Part shown: one piece after another, positions 1-12,718 of the stretch
Position numbering within the stretch: the first letter of the stretch is position 1
Layout: every line of letters starts with the position of its first letter
DNA from: Moniliella sp. 'wahieum'
Lineage: Eukaryota; Basidiomycota; Moniliellomycetes; Moniliellales; Moniliellaceae
Direction of reading: 5' to 3'
Assembly (NCBI GenBank): GCA_003971905.1
Contig: RSEE01000006.1
Location: 1,054,001 to 1,118,000, forward strand
DNA length: 64,000 nucleotides
Notes under the pieces: model-generated
Database searches by the model: none
What the model was told of the DNA's origin: nothing
What the model saw: only the letters and a program-made list of their open reading frames with translations
Translations under genes and position numbers: made by a program

Positions 1-1843
1 GGGTTTCTTGCTGCTGCGGGGTTTGAGATCGGCGAGCCATTCAGGGTGGCCGCGTTGAAAGCGCGGGTGGGCAAAGCAATTGTGCGGGCCATAGAGCGTG
101 GCGGCGGTCAAACCCGGTGTCAAGCCACCGCGCTAGCCAAGGCAGCGGTGGCATCGGCGTGCCGCTGAGCTGCTAGCGCCGGGTCGGTTTCTTGTTCGGC
201 CTTGGCTTGGGTGAGCAGCACAGCTTCCGCGGCCGCTTTGGCCTTGGGCGCAGCCGCAGCAGCCAGCAGGTTCTTGCTCACTGCTAGGTCCACCTCGGCA
301 GGATCAAGAGGCCGGGTGGGGGAGATGCGTTGGAAAGCGTACAACTGCGAATGCAACGGTAAGGTCAGTAAGTACTGTGGGTTGCTTTGCGCGCTGTTGG
401 TTTCAGCACGACGGGGAAGGGGGACGGACATTAAGTTGTCGGACAAAGGAGGCAATGTTGTTGTGACGATAGAGGGTGGGAAGGACAAGGGAAGCGAACT
501 CGTTGCTGGTCGCCGTATCCGCCGGCATGAGGATCTTGTCGCCGGCATGAGACCAGGAGATGTACTTGTGATACAAGGCAGGCGTGTCAAGCATGTACCA
601 CAACTTGGTCACAAACGCTGCACAATTTGCATTGCCCATTTGGGACCGGATGGCATACGCGGCCTTGACGGCCGACGAGGCAGTGGGGGACTCTTGAAGG
701 GTAGGAGGATGGGGAGTCGGGTGCCCAGTGGTTGCTGGAATCTGGGGGGCAATGTGTCGGCCGGCAAATCGGTATCGGTTAGGCTGTCAACGGAGATGGA
801 ATCAGTATCGGCCTCCTTGTTGGGTACCCGCGGCGGGGCAAAGAAGGTAGCTGAGGCGGCTGAGGGGCCAAGAGCGCGAAGAGAACGGGACAAGGCCGAA
901 GGTCCAGGTGGGGAAAGGGTGGGGCCCCTGATGGTGTGAGCTGAGGTAGGTCCACTGCGGTTCCTGCGGTACCCAAGTGGCGCGAGGGATGTGTGTCCAT
1001 CCTCGGGCCTGTTGCCATCGTCGGGATGCGATATGCACACCGGCACCTCTTCATCTGTCTCATCGCCATCGGCGGAGAGGGTATAGGATGCCGATCCGTA
1101 CGAGCCGACGAGAATGCTGGCGGCAGCGGCAGCCTCGGCGTCTTCGGCTGTTAGCTCTGCAGCCGAGGGCGAGGAAGGGAAAGGGGTGGGGCGGGCATGG
1201 GAGGAGTAGCGGCGACCGGCCAAAGCAGACGAGTAGGGTGCCGAGTGAGCAAACGTATGGCGCGGTGTCTTTGCGGTGGATCCAGGACGGAGGAGGCGCA
1301 AGCGATCCACGCTCGAGGGGGCGATCCGAAGTGGGGAGCGTAGGCTGCGCGACAGGGTGAGGGAGGTGCGGCGCGGAACGGAAGAGGCAAGAGGTGTTCC
1401 GATGCTGGAGGCAAAGTGTGCATGGTCCGGCGACATGGACAGAGACAAGCGTGGCGGTCCGCCCGACACGGAAGCGAAGGCGGGCGCTGGAGCCAAGGCT
1501 AACGCCGACATGGCCAGAGTCGGGGGGGAGCGGGGAGGAAGGAGTGGCGCGCGTCGTCCGTGTCGTCATCGGCAGCAAAGAAGCCGTCGTGGTCGTCGGG
1601 CTCGATCTGCATGCCCTCCATGCCATACTCGAGTGCATCGACGTCGTTGCCGCGGAGGGCAGGTTTCGAAGCGGCGGCCGAGGGGGGCGGCGGCGGGACG
1701 GGGCGGGGGCGGGGGGAGCGGGCAAAGATGGGGAGGAGGGCGAGGGGAGGGGACGGGCGCAGGGGCAGGGCCGGTGCTGCCGGCGGGCGGCGGAGGGTGG
1801 GGAGGGGGATGGCGGCGCTGGCGGGGGGGCTGGTGGCGTCCAT
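1..1843 (-). CDS. HSF-type DNA-binding transcription factor (3' end cut by window edge)
   Basis: Nuclear transcription factor of the heat-shock-factor fold. The ATG at 1843 is followed by about 400 residues rich in Pro, Ser and Ala. The HSF domain follows: a helix region near 639-500 (FVTKLWYMLD), then the recognition segment ending SFVRQLN near 437. A short intron (about 433-350) follows, and the next exon resumes with LYAFQRI. The domain closes with FAHPRFQRGHPEWL near the left edge, where the conserved FxHPxFxRG motif is expected. Between LYAFQRI and that motif lie roughly 85 residues, mostly Ala/Lys/Glu-rich, where about 20 are usual, so the wing is greatly enlarged. The frame changes at about 1525 (seven G), 750 (six G) and 121, which look like assembly indels. 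The 3' part, including any oligomerisation domain, is outside the window. Whether it is the stress HSF or another HSF-like regulator cannot be told. Confidence 0.8.
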
Positions 1844-2513
1844 GGTGGGTGGGTGGTGGTGGAGGAGGAGGCGGGGCGAGCTGCTACGCGCGGCCAGCAA
1901 GGAGCACAGCACGCAACGCACGCAGGCCCAAGCGAGGCGCCCAGCAATGCATGTCACTTCTTCGTGCCACGTGATGCCGTGACGCGTGGCGGCCGTGCGC
2001 GCCACACTGGCCCGTGGGAGCACCCGGGGCAGGGGAGCGAGGAGCGCGCCGCGCCGCTGCGAGCCGTCGCTTATCCGTGTCCGATGCCTCCATCATCCAT
2101 TACGGATTACCCATTATCGATCATCGATTATCGCCGCGTCGCCAACCCTACGCACCCTACCCCCGGTCATCGACCACCTCCCCCCCCTCATCCACCCGCG
2201 CCCGTCTCTCCCCTCTCGGGACGAAATCGAGCAGAGTCGAGGACGACGATGGGACCGATGAGGACGCTGACGGTGGGCTATGTGCTGCCGCGGCCCCTCC
2301 CAAGTGTGCTAAGAGATGGTTTGCAGTCAAGTGACAGTCACTAGTCAGGGAGTCAGCTAGTCAGCCCTCAGGCCCCTGAGCCTCAGGCCACAGGCCAGTC
2401 AGGCAATCGGATCCCCCTTCGGATCCCCCTCGGATCCCCACTCGGACCCAACCCAGCCTTGCACGTCCTCCGGCCTCACATTCACACGGCCGACGCCCTC
2501 AGGCCTCGCATGC
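1844..2513. other. spacer between HSF-like gene (5' side) and LIM-RhoGAP (3' side)
   Basis: No gene is recognised. It should hold the promoter of the HSF-like gene. A CACGTG lies at 1968-1973, 125 bp upstream of the start codon. Repeats of the ATTACGGATTACCATTATCGAT type lie near 2098-2135, and the CAGTCACTAGTCAGG and CAGGCC types near 2333-2400. Confidence 0.5.
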
Positions 2514-5500
2514 TCACATGTCACACACCGCACATGTCACACGCCGCCCCCCCGCTGGAGGTAATGCGGCCCGGCACGCCCCGGCCGCCGGTCCGCCCAG
2601 CCGAGGCGACGCGCCACAGCTGCCGCATTCCCATTCCCACTCGCATTCACATTCATCCATCCCCCCCCGCCCGACACCGGCATAGTTGCCCGCCAGGCCG
2701 TACGCGCCGTTGCTCGCATACCCGTACCCCCCGTGCGGCAGCGGCACCGGCCCAACGTAGCTGTGGCTGTGGTGTGGCTGTGTCCGCTGTGGGCCGGGTG
2801 CGAGGGCGCGACGAGCGTGCCCGGGACAAGCGTGCCTGGTACGAGCACCATCCCCGTCGGCGCGACGCCGCGCTGGCGGTTGCGTTTGCGCTTGCGTTTG
2901 CGTTGGCACTTGCACTCGTGCCCGTCGGCGTGATAGATATGTGGCTCTGCACCGAATGGCCGTGGGAGGAGATGGAGGAAGGACGGGGGGACTGGGTTCG
3001 CGGGCGGGCGACGGGGCTGGAGCTGCGGACGCGGTACCCTTCGCCCGGCTGGCTCAGTAGACCCGAACCCGACGATCCTTGGCGGGCGGAACGACGGGCA
3101 TGGGGGGGTACATGTACCCCGTCCCGCCGCGCTCGACCGAGCCGGGGCCATTGCCATTGCCATTGCCATTGCCATTGCCGCCATTGCCGTTGCCGTTGCC
3201 TGCCTCCGGCCCCTGGGCAATCCCAGTCATGGAGGAAGACGAACGGAGTTGACGCAGGTTGGGCGAGGAGAGACCACCTGGTGCATGGTAACGATGCTGG
3301 CAGCCAAACTGGCGCCAGCACTGGGGGCCCGGCCGAAGAAGAGAAGGAGGGTGCCATGTCGGGGTGGCTGGGAGGGGCCAAGGAATGTCCGCCCCGGTCG
3401 ATTGCGACCCAGAGTGTGCATCGGCGGGAAAAGGGTGGGGAAGACAGGGCATAGCCGGTTTGGCCAGAAGGAACAAGAGGTGGGTACGTGGGTTGATTGT
3501 GTGGTTGGCTCGGGACAAGCGAACCGGTCGACTGGTGGCCGACAGAGCGCCCGTGTAGCTCCCCTCAGGCGAGGCAATCGTCTTGCCTCGTATCCTGCCC
3601 GCGTTCGAAACCGACCGTCCAAGACCAGCCCCGGGTGGCGGCAGGGCCAAAGTAGAGGAGGAAGCCATGGCCACATGGCAATGCCACCGGGAGCCAGATA
3701 CTTTTCGGCGCATTTACGCAACAAGTCGCGTGCACTGCCCGTGCCCGCTAGACTCAGCAGCTCGGCATCCTCCAACGGTGCCGTAAACTCCTTGGGGACA
3801 ACCCAGAACAGCTCTTGTTGTTGCAAAATGGTGAGCACCACATCGTTCGCCGGCAGCCGTCGAACGGTCCTCGGGCGCGTGGCAGAGCGCCGAGAGTACA
3901 ACAGATTGGGTCCCAGTACCGTAGCCAAATTGATCAAATCCATCCGCGAGCCCGATTCGCCATCAATCTTTTCGAAATTGGCCACCCACTTGATGAACGT
4001 AAACAGCTCTTCCATCGTGTCCCGGTGCGAGACAGGGAGGAGTAAGCTCACATACGCAGGGCCCGGATTCGCTCTTGACGGTTTTCCATCTCTTGCGCGG
4101 CCATGTAGAGCGGGTAGAGTCGGAACGTGAGCAACGGATCCGGCAGCTCACGCAGGAATCGCTTCAAGAGTGCTGCCAGCTGGACAACGTTGTCGTCGAG
4201 CATCGAGGACTTAAACGAGCCCCCCCGGTCCACTAGATCAGCAACCTCCTTCAGTTTACGAATGTTGCCGTTTTTACGGAAGATGCCCTCCACACTCGGG
4301 TCTGTCATAGTACACCATTGGTCAGCCAATCGGATCCGACCCATCAAAAAGAAGAGGACCACGTACCCAAATAACGCATCGCGACCATCAGTTCATCCAG
4401 CAACGTGGGGACCTTGAGGTTAACTTGAGTTGACGTCGACAAATCTCCGTGCCATGGTTGGTAATGAGCGTCGAGAGAGGTACGCCAAAGATGGCCCCAC
4501 CACCGCGCTTGTGGGTTGCTTTGGGCTTCTGGAAAAACTTGCCCCAAAAGTTGCCTTTGCGTGGCTCGGACGAATCCAGCAAAAGTCCTCTGAACCCAAG
4601 AACTCCTCTACGTTGACCTGCGCCCGCAGTTCGGGCGTGCACACACCGCTCGGGAACGATTCCTGCCCACTCGTCTTTTCCCCGGCAGGCCAGTCCAGCT
4701 TGGGATCCGCCCCGTCGCCAGAGAATGACTTGGCGAGTTTGCCCGTGGCGCGAGGGAAACGCCCGTGTCGGTAAGAAGGCAAGCAAGGGCCATGCACTTG
4801 ACGACCAACCGCTGCTCCGAAGAGAGCGCGGCAATGGCATATTCCCATCTTGTTCCGAAACCACATCCAGCTGGTTCGTCACATCGTCCAAATTCATCGG
4901 TGGCTCGGGTGGCTCGATCCCAATAGGATCCCCCATATGTCATCTTGGATCTGCACTTGCGTCGCGCGGCCCCAGCCGGGTGCATGGACTGTGCCTCCAT
5001 CGTGGGGGGCGGGGGAGGACCTTTTCGGTTCGATCGGTCGAGTAGGAACGATCGCCCATCCCCATTCCCGAGCCCGGAGACACGCTCCTTCGTCCCATAC
5101 CCGCACCAGGAGGGGAAAGCAGCTTCTCTCTGCCCTGGGCCGAGGGATTCGGGGACCGGTTTTGGCCAGGTGGAATAGGTTGGGAGAAGTAATCTCCACC
5201 AGCACCGGCCATCCCTGTAGAAGAGGGTTGAGGGCTGGGAAAGGCTTGTGGCGTTCCGGTTGCCACCCCCGTGGTTTTACCCGTGGGGCCCCCGATAACC
5301 GTGGAAATGTGAGGCACCTTGGCCTTCGAGTCGACCTTGCGATCCAGCGAGAGGTTCGAGCGGGCCGTGCGCCGGCGCACGTGGCCCTCCATGGAATTGA
5401 TTGATGTTGCACTTGTCGCAGTGGCTGATCGAGTCAACCCCCCTGTGTCCGGTGCAAGCAGCTGCTCACCTGTTGGCTGATGGGCTCCAACTTCTACTGC

Positions 5501-8500
5501 AGCTGGCTGGCAGCGGATCTGGGGTCAGTCAAAGAAGCGGAAGCCGGAGGCCAGTAGATCATTGCACGCCGTTCAGCTGTAAAAACAGACGTGTCAGGGC
5601 CACCCGGAGCAGAATGTGTACTGTTCCAGACGGTATGCGGACCACTCCACGGAAGTGGGCGCACCCGTGGCGTGTTCGCACTCGGCACACAACGGTACAT
5701 AGCTCATTCCGTGAGACGGCTTGGACGAAGACGAGCTACCCTGCCCTGTAGGAGCAGGGGGCAGGATGGTGTCCCCCCGGGACGCGGAGTGGGATCCGAA
5801 GGTGCGTGGGTTTAGATGTCCACCGCCGAGTCTCAACCCCAAACCGGTCTACTGGCCACGCCTCCGGGCGCCGTCAATCGACTTGGTGAAGGCGACGATA
5901 CGTAGCTCTGCTGACTGATCTGCGGTCGGCTGCGTTGAGGTCGGGCCTGCGGCGGATGAGGCGGAGCGCTCGCCTCTGTCTTTCTTGGGCACCCAGCCTG
6001 TAGTGGGACGGGTGCACTTCTCACAGCGGAAGCACGACAGATGCCAACGAGTCTTGTTGTTAGCGCAAAGCACTCCTCCTCCACCGTTTGGTGGCAAAAA
6101 GCGCATAGGTCTGTAGCTCCCGCTCCCGAGCGCGACTTGGAGGAGGAAGCCATACCGGTGTAGGACGCCAAGGAGCATCACGCGGAATGGTGGTGTAGCC
6201 ACAGCCAATGTCCTTACCCTCACTTTCCTTGGGGGGGACACCCGTCCCATTGCCCAGTTCTTCGAGGCAGACGAGCTGATCAAGGAATTGTCAAACACGG
6301 CTTTGTCGTTGAGGCGTACTGCACCCATGAGCGCAAGACGGATCAGCATCTTGAGATATTGGGCCATACCCGTGATAAGCGGGATCAGTTCTTGAGTCAA
6401 GGCGATAGGATTCCGAAGTGGGGCGTCGCAGCGGAACCCCCAGCGGCAGGGTTAGGCGACGAGGTCGCTGCATCTGAGGAGGGCGGGGGCGGGCGAGAGA
6501 GAATACTGAAAAAGTTGACAATTTTCTTACAAAGCATACGAGCCTCCCGTAGCGGGATCAGACCCGTAGGTTTCCTCGGCGCTTGAGAGTCGTCACCAGG
6601 GGCGGGTAGAGCGCGTGGGGCACCATCAGATGGCTGGTACGAAGTCCTGTCCTCGTCTTGAGACGGAGGATTAAGCTCGCGCGAGCGCTCGTCCAGCTTG
6701 TCAATGGCAGCAAAGAGCACCTCAACGTGGAAGACAATCTTATCAGCCATGTTAATCCCACCCAGAAAATTGCCTGCGGCAACCATACGCTGCATGTTGG
6801 AGATGCAAGAGGCCGACGACTCCTCGAACCCGGACAACACAGTCCAAACCCGCAACACCCGTTCTTCCATCGCCTTTTGCTTCGCTTTGAGTGACTCGGG
6901 TGTCTCGGACTTCTCCAGTTTGAGCGCTCGCTGCATTACTACAGGGTTCATGCCGAAATCAGCCATGTCCTTGGGTTCGTCTTCACTAGACGTAATTGCC
7001 AAGACCGTCCCATCAGCCGACTCTCCCTCAAGTTCGAGCTGGCCAGCCACAGGGGAATCTAGGCCGTTGGGCGAAAGCTTGACGTTCCAAAACTGTGAAG
7101 AAGGGGATCAGTATCGGTAAACTAGCCGCTGGGTGTGGGGAGAAGGGATTGAAGAGGGAAGGCGTACCTTGTTGATCATGTAGCACGGGGTGCCACGTCT
7201 CGGTGTGGCCATTACGGACAAACTCGACAAACTGGCGTAGAATGGCGGTCTTGCACCCCTCACAGGCCACAGCAAAGCGTGTCGAGTAGTGAAGTGACAG
7301 TAGACCTTCTTGTCATGCTCGTAGTAGGCATCACGCGGACCAAAGACAACATCGCACAGCGAGCAAGTAAAGTGTTCAATGTGGAACTTTTGGTTCAGGG
7401 CAGTGATGTAGGACCCGCAGAGCGTTGCCACATTTGGCACAATCAACGAAGTCGGCGGAAATAATCGCGCTCGCACAAGCATACCTCTCTCCCGTCTTGT
7501 TGTCCGGGTCGTTGGGAAGAACTTGGAAGCCACATTCACACCGCAGTCACGGCAACAAAAACAGTCATAGTGGTACACTGTACCTAGTGCCCGCACAAAC
7601 TGCCCGCTCATTCGCTTGCCACAGCCGGCACAGTGGGTCACCCGGCTCGAGTTTTTGGGGCGCGACTTGTTACGGGAGGGGTCGCGACGATCCTGATCGT
7701 CCCGGTCCTCGCGACGCTCCCCGGATGAACCATTCCCAGTAGCGTCGCCCGAGTTGGAAGGAGGGAGACGGGAGCCCGAGCCGCTTTGGTCGCCAGTACC
7801 GCGGCTTCCGGTGGGATAGAAAGGGTCGCGCGAGGGAGGATACCGTTGCTTGTCGAAACAACTTGAACGGGGGGAAGCGCATCCAGGGCAGTGGAGCAAC
7901 AATCACCCAGGTGGTGTGTGAATACCCTGGACGACCCTGCGGCCAGAGAGGGCCAGGGATCTGCCGAGCAAGTGCGGCACTCGTAGGCGCAGCGGGCCTC
8001 TGGACCAGGCATTGAGACGAGGACTCGCGCCTGTTCTCACGGCTGGACTCGGATCGCCTGGCGGGCGCTCTGGGAAATGAAGCGGGCTGATAGGATGGGA
8101 CGGAAAGGTGCATGGCTGCTCAATTTCAGGCGATGAAGTGGTGAGCATGGGCACCAAAAATGTCGAACGCCCCGACGCAAATCAGTACGGTAGCTCTCGG
8201 CTGACGAGCAGGGTCCAAGCCATGGATGGTAGGGGTAAAAGACGGGGAGGAGAGCGGATTGGAAGGCGCCATCGAGGTGGGCGGCGAAAGGGGGCGTGAG
8301 TGATTGGGGGTTGAGGTCGTTGCAGCTCCAAGGGAAGGGGGTTGGACATGGGGTACGTAGTGGGTGAAGAAGGATGGGAATCAGCGGAATAGAGGTCGCA
8401 CGTGAGGGGGTGGTAAAGCGACACGGATCGGAGGCTGGTGTCGGACGGCAGCGGGCTACTGACCCTGCCGTGTTCTCCCCCAGGCTGCTGCTTCGACGGG

Positions 8501-8988
8501 CAGCACGTGGGGCATAGTCGAACGAAGACGCCTCCGAAGCACTGCTGGCACGATCGGGAGTCATAGCGGGTGTGGGAATAGGGGTGGCGGAGGGAGACGA
8601 GGAAGAGGTGTGAGTGTAAGCGCTGCCCATGGAAGGAGCACGGCTATGAGGGTAGAACAGTTGGGCGACTGGCGGGGAAGCCGCAGGCACCGCCGAGGGG
8701 GGCACCGATGCAGAGAACGTGGATGTCCCCGATGGCATCGGGGCCGATCTCAGAGATGGAGGGAGCTGTTTGAGTGCGGAGCCAAGGCCACGCTCAAGCT
8801 GACGGAGTAGACGTGCGGTCGAGGACGTGTGTGGTGCGCCCAATGGAGGGGGCGGGGGCTTGGCGAGGGGCGGGGGGAGGGGCGACACGGACGGCTGAGA
8901 TTCTGGGGCGCATGACCAGAAGGTGCGCGGCGAACGTGGGGGTAGTGACGGCGACGTGGCCAGAGAAGATGGGTGCGGGCGTCGCCAT
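2514..8988 (-). CDS. LRG1: LIM-domain Rho GTPase-activating protein, Lrg1-like
   Basis: Predicted to switch off Rho-type GTPases, in fungi chiefly Rho1 controlling cell-wall synthesis and septation. Reading from 8988, a Ser/Pro-rich N-terminus precedes LIM1 near 7640 (CAGCGKRMSGQFVRALG) and LIM2 near 7450-7280 (LNQKFHIEHFTCSLCD, then YYEHDKKVYCHF). A region typical of the family follows near 6900-6700 (RVWTVLSGFEESSASCISN, MADKIVFHVEVLFAAID), then LIM3 near 6120-5960. The RhoGAP domain lies near 4400-3780: SVEGIFRKNGN carries the arginine-finger position, followed by LLKRFLRELPDPLL and LINLATVLGPNLLYS. The low-complexity C-terminus has Gly-Asn and Ala-Asn dipeptide runs. The start is the first ATG of the long N-terminal frame and is uncertain, as is the end: stops in different frames lie at 3054 and 2514. 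Short introns and several one-base frameshifts interrupt it. Confidence 0.85.
3148..3201. repeat. hexanucleotide (GCCATT)n repeat coding Gly-Asn
   Basis: About nine imperfect copies of a six-base unit. On the minus strand they encode alternating Gly and Asn near the C-terminus of the LIM-RhoGAP. The unit length keeps the frame, so copy number could vary without frameshift. Confidence 0.8.
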
Positions 8989-10754
8989 GGCGCGGGAGGA
9001 AGGCAGGGAGCAGGAGCGCAAGGGTGAATGCGCCGGGGGCCAGGCGGCTGCGGCAGCGACGGCAGCGGCGGCAGGACGAAGCGGCTGGGCGGGAGCAGCA
9101 GAGCGGTAGCGGAAGCAGCACCAGAGCCAGAGCCAGAGCCAGAACCAAACCCAAACCCAGCACCAGCACCAGCACCAGCAGCGAGAGTGCGGATGAGAGG
9201 ATGGCAACGATGACGATGACGATGGCGGCGGCGGCGACGACAAGGTTGGCGAGGCTGCGTGGCTCGGCGCCGGCATCGCGCTCGGGCACCAGAGCAGAGG
9301 CCAGCACACCCCGCCGACGCTGGGCACACACGGCGCCGTGCTGCCCCGGAGCGCGCAGCGGCAGCTCAGCGTCCGCAGCGTGAGCGCCCTGAGCGCCCCT
9401 CTGGCGCCCCAGGCCTCCCTGCAGCGGCCCAGCCGAGGGGCGCAGGCCCACAGGCGAGCAAGGCGGAAGCACGCACGCTGATCACGCATGGCGCTTCCCC
9501 TGCATCTGGCACCCGCACTCGCTCGCACCCGTCGCTCGGGGAACGATCGATGATGATGCACGCCATATCACTCATCCACCTCTGCCGCAGCAGGGGGGCA
9601 GCCACCGCCTCGCCAGAGTCCTAGTGCCCCAGCAAACCGTCCCAGCCGCCGTTGGCTGCCCGCGCTCACTCAGCCTTGCTCAGCCGGAGCGCTGAGCCTC
9701 AGCTCAACTCAACCTTGAAGCTCTTGAAGCTTGAAGCTTGACGCTTGACGCTTCCAGCGCTGCCAGTACCTAGCAGTGCCTCTCCAGGACCCAGTGCGCC
9801 TCTCCGTCTACCGCCCCGTGCGCTTGTCCAACCTACAGCGTGGCCAGCGGAAGCGCCGCAGGGCGGAGCTGCCGCCTCCCGCCCTGCCGCTTTGCCCCGC
9901 CCCCCTACGCCGGCACGAGGCAGCCACCCGGTGCACGCCCGTCCGCCCCCAGTGCCCAAGTGCCCACCGGTGCACGGCGACGGTGTGGCTGCGCAACCCA
10001 GCGCAACCCCCCCTCTCAGATGCCCACGCGTCGGATGCCCGCCGCCTGCCGCGCATACGCCTGCCTGCAAGCGCCTGCAAGCTGCAAGGCCTGCATCGGC
10101 TAGGATCTAGCATGCGCCTGCCACAGCAGCTGCTCCCTGCAGCTCCCCCACCCAGCGCCGGGGCTGTGTCGGGGCAGGGCGCATGCACGGTGCATGGTGC
10201 ATGATGCATGATGAATGATCGCCACTGGGCCTCGTGCTGGCCGGTGGGGCGCTGCGATTGAATGCTGCTAGTGCAGCAGAACGCGCCTGCCGCTGCTATG
10301 GCGGGCATCATGTGCATCATGCATCATCGATCATCTAGCACCGGTGATGACCACTGTGCTTGTGGGGTGGGGGGGTGGTGCCTTGGGGCCTGCCTGGCTT
10401 GCGGCCGCAGCTGCGGCTGCTGCTGTTCTGTGATGGATCCGGCTCATCGATCATCTGCCCGTAGATCGTGCGCGGATCGTGGGGCACCCCAGGAGCTCCG
10501 CTACCCACTCTGAGATCTGACAGGGAAACAGGCTCGGATCGACGTGCGTCCCCTTGGCCAACGACCGGTAGGCGCGGGGCAGGCAAGTACAGCGGCCGCG
10601 TGCTGGAATCAGGACTCAGTCGGGGTACTCCGTCATCGATCATCCTTCTTCAACGTTCCACCTCTCGCCCCTGCCTCTCTCTCGGTTCACAGCGAGCAGT
10701 CTCCCGAGGGGACTAGCGTCGCTCGCCGAAGAGTGGCCTGCACAACAAAGCCTA
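8989..10754. other. spacer, no recognised gene
   Basis: This should contain the promoter of the LIM-RhoGAP. It has an imperfect hexamer array (CCAGAGC and CAGCACC types) at about 9118-9182 and a TTGAAGC array at about 9713-9755. TGCATGATG-type repeats lie near 10180-10225 and ATCATCGATCATC near 10318-10340. Open frames here are Ala/Pro/Arg-rich GC artefacts with no recognisable domain. Confidence 0.45.
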
Positions 10755-11330
10755 GTAACCCATCTGTGCAACCGCCTTGGTGGCTTGCCGGGCGCCGTCG
10801 ATCTCATCCTCAATATCCATCTCGTCCTGTCGGGGCGGAAGTATCAAGGCACAACAGAGACGGAGTAATAAGTAGAAGCGCTGGATAGGAAAATGCGTAG
10901 GCAATGTATATCAGCCCAGCCCCCACGGAGGATCGGCGTCGCCTGGCATAGCCGAGGGGAAACGGGGAAGGATGGTATGAACGATGTTAACTGTTGCGTC
11001 CACCGCATCAGCACTGGGCGGTGACAGGTGAGATCTGAGCGGGGGAACGGTTGGTACATCTGTCGAATGGAGAATGCACATAAGCTGGCAGAGAAGCTGA
11101 TCAAGATGGTGCAATGGAATATGTGGGTAGGACTACAGTGCAAAAAAGGATAGAAATAGAACAGACAGAGGACAAGCCTGCCGATCGGTCGGCAGCTACA
11201 AGTGTGCTGGGGCCTTGTGGAGAATCGGCAGGGGTTTTTTTCGCGACCCCGCCCCTACTTGAGCCTGAGCCTGAGCCTGAGTCATCGGCCCACAACAACC
11301 CACAACCGCCTTGTGTGGGTCCCCGTTCCT
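10755..11330 (-). CDS. possible small spliced gene, unidentified
   Basis: The best evidence is the 3' end. After a pyrimidine-rich stretch and a CAG acceptor near 10830, a minus-strand exon encodes an acidic segment MDIEDEIDGARQATKAVAQM and ends in a stop near 10755. Upstream, 11114-10911 is an open frame with ordinary composition (DQLLCQLMCIL, then LSPPSADAVDATVNIVHTIL), and near 11290-11190 there is a Ser/Gly-rich stretch. Joining them needs introns or indels that I cannot place. It could equally be the 3' untranslated region of the mitoferrin gene just upstream on the same strand. I recognise no family. Confidence 0.3.
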
Positions 11331-11563
11331 AGCGGGAAGATAGAGGGGAACTCAGCCCAGGGAGGCCAAGTAGAGAACGCTGGTCGGACGGCGGAATGCA
11401 TGTGATGCAAAAACGATGGATGGCCCTTGGGCGTCTAGCAAGCAGTAAATTGGAGAGAAGCACCGGCTGCCCTGTTCCGGCCCGAGGCAGGGTGCAGTAT
11501 ATACCGACTCCCCACAGGCGCCGGAATAACGCGCAACGTGGGAAGCTCCTCAGGCCTCGGGAC

Positions 11564-12718
11564 TCAACGGTTCTGGTGAGCTCGTTGGTTGAGGCCAAAG
11601 CGGAAGCCTTCGTAGCACTGCAGATCGAACAGAGAAAAGGGGCACAAAAGGGGGAGGAGGGGTTAGCAAGATCAGATAACAGCAAGTGACATCGGGAAGA
11701 TGCACTATCATCCATGACGATATCACGCGCGGTCCAGTCCACGGCAGGGGGGCCAAGGGAACCAGCCAAGGGGGGGACATGGGACACGTACCAGCCAGCA
11801 AAGCGCATTGGAAGGCATGAACGTCAGCACGCGCGGGGTCAGTCCTCGAGCAAATCCCTTCAATCCATCGCGCGCATTGATGAGCCGGAACGCCTGCATC
11901 ATTCCCGAGGCACGGCGAATGTCGGGATCGGTGGATGTGCCCCGGGTTTGGAGCAACGTCTTGGCCACATCCAGAGGCGTGGTGAGCGCGGCAGCTACCC
12001 CGCCAGCAAACGCGCCCGACATGGCATGCGTCATCGGCGAGTAGGTACCGGTGGGATTGAGCACTTTCTTGGCCGACTCGTACGCAGAGAATTGGATCGC
12101 AGTAAATGGAACGGTCATGGTGAGGGTGGTGGGGTAGGACACGTAAAACGCGCGCACACCCTCCTTGGCGTAGATGGCGCTTGCACACGCCAGAATGGTT
12201 CGGTAGGTAGAGCCGTGCATTTGCATACGCTGCTTGATCACTGGAAAGACACGACAAAAGCGTTAGCGGTGTGGGTCTGGCCTCTCGGGAGTCAGCAGCG
12301 TACCATCAAACGGATTCATAAACGCGTCCGACACAATCGTGGCCGATGCGCCGGCGACAGCGGTAGACGCAAGATGAATGCCATCTTGGTTGCCGCCCGT
12401 CGCCTCCTTGACGGCTTCGTACGTGCCAAAGTAAAGGGCGTGGGCGGGGCCAGCACCGAGGATGACGCTCGACACACCCCGCCACAGGGTTCGAGCCCCC
12501 TCGAGCGTGGAGATGCGGGTGAACGCCTCCCCTATGCCGGAATAGGTCGCAGCAGGGGACGCTGCAATGACCTGCATACGAGTGCGAACCAAGTCGACCG
12601 GAAACATGCATGCGTGCTCAGCAATGCCCGCTGCGGCACCAGCGATCATGTTGATGTGGTAGGGAACATGGTCTCCCAGCCCCTCGTAGTCGACCTCAGT
12701 CTCCGAGAGGACAGACAT
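11564..12718 (-). CDS. MRS3/4: mitochondrial iron carrier (mitoferrin, Mrs3/Mrs4 type)
   Basis: Inner-membrane mitochondrial carrier family protein, predicted to import iron for Fe-S cluster and haem synthesis. Three carrier repeats are visible, each with the P-x-D/E-x-x-K/R signature: PVDLVRTRMQ in the first, the second spanning intron 1 (NPFDG, then VIKQRMQMHG), and PLDVAKTLLQ in the third. The AGAAAGIAEHACMFP and YPTTLTMTVPFTAIQF stretches match mitoferrins better than other carriers. Three exons: 12718 to about 12303, about 12241-11792, and 11617-11564 (CYEGFRFGLNQ then stop). Introns are about 61 nt and 174 nt, the second starting GTACGT. Length is about 305 residues, normal for the family. 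No frameshift is visible, in contrast to most neighbours. Confidence 0.9.

Noticed and set aside
202-939. Plus-strand open frame of 245 codons
   Set aside because: It is the shadow of the HSF-like gene: Gly/Arg-rich, with no domain, and the opposite strand carries the HSF motif.
609-1511. Long 300-codon frame as an independent gene
   Set aside because: It is the middle part of the HSF-like protein, joined to its neighbours by slips in G runs at 750 and 1525.
8750-9472. Minus-strand frame with a long run of Leu, Val and Ala that looks like membrane helices
   Set aside because: The run coincides with hexamer repeats (CCAGAGC and CAGCACC types), which give hydrophobic chains in one frame by chance. 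Other frames give Trp/Cys or Gly/Ser runs.
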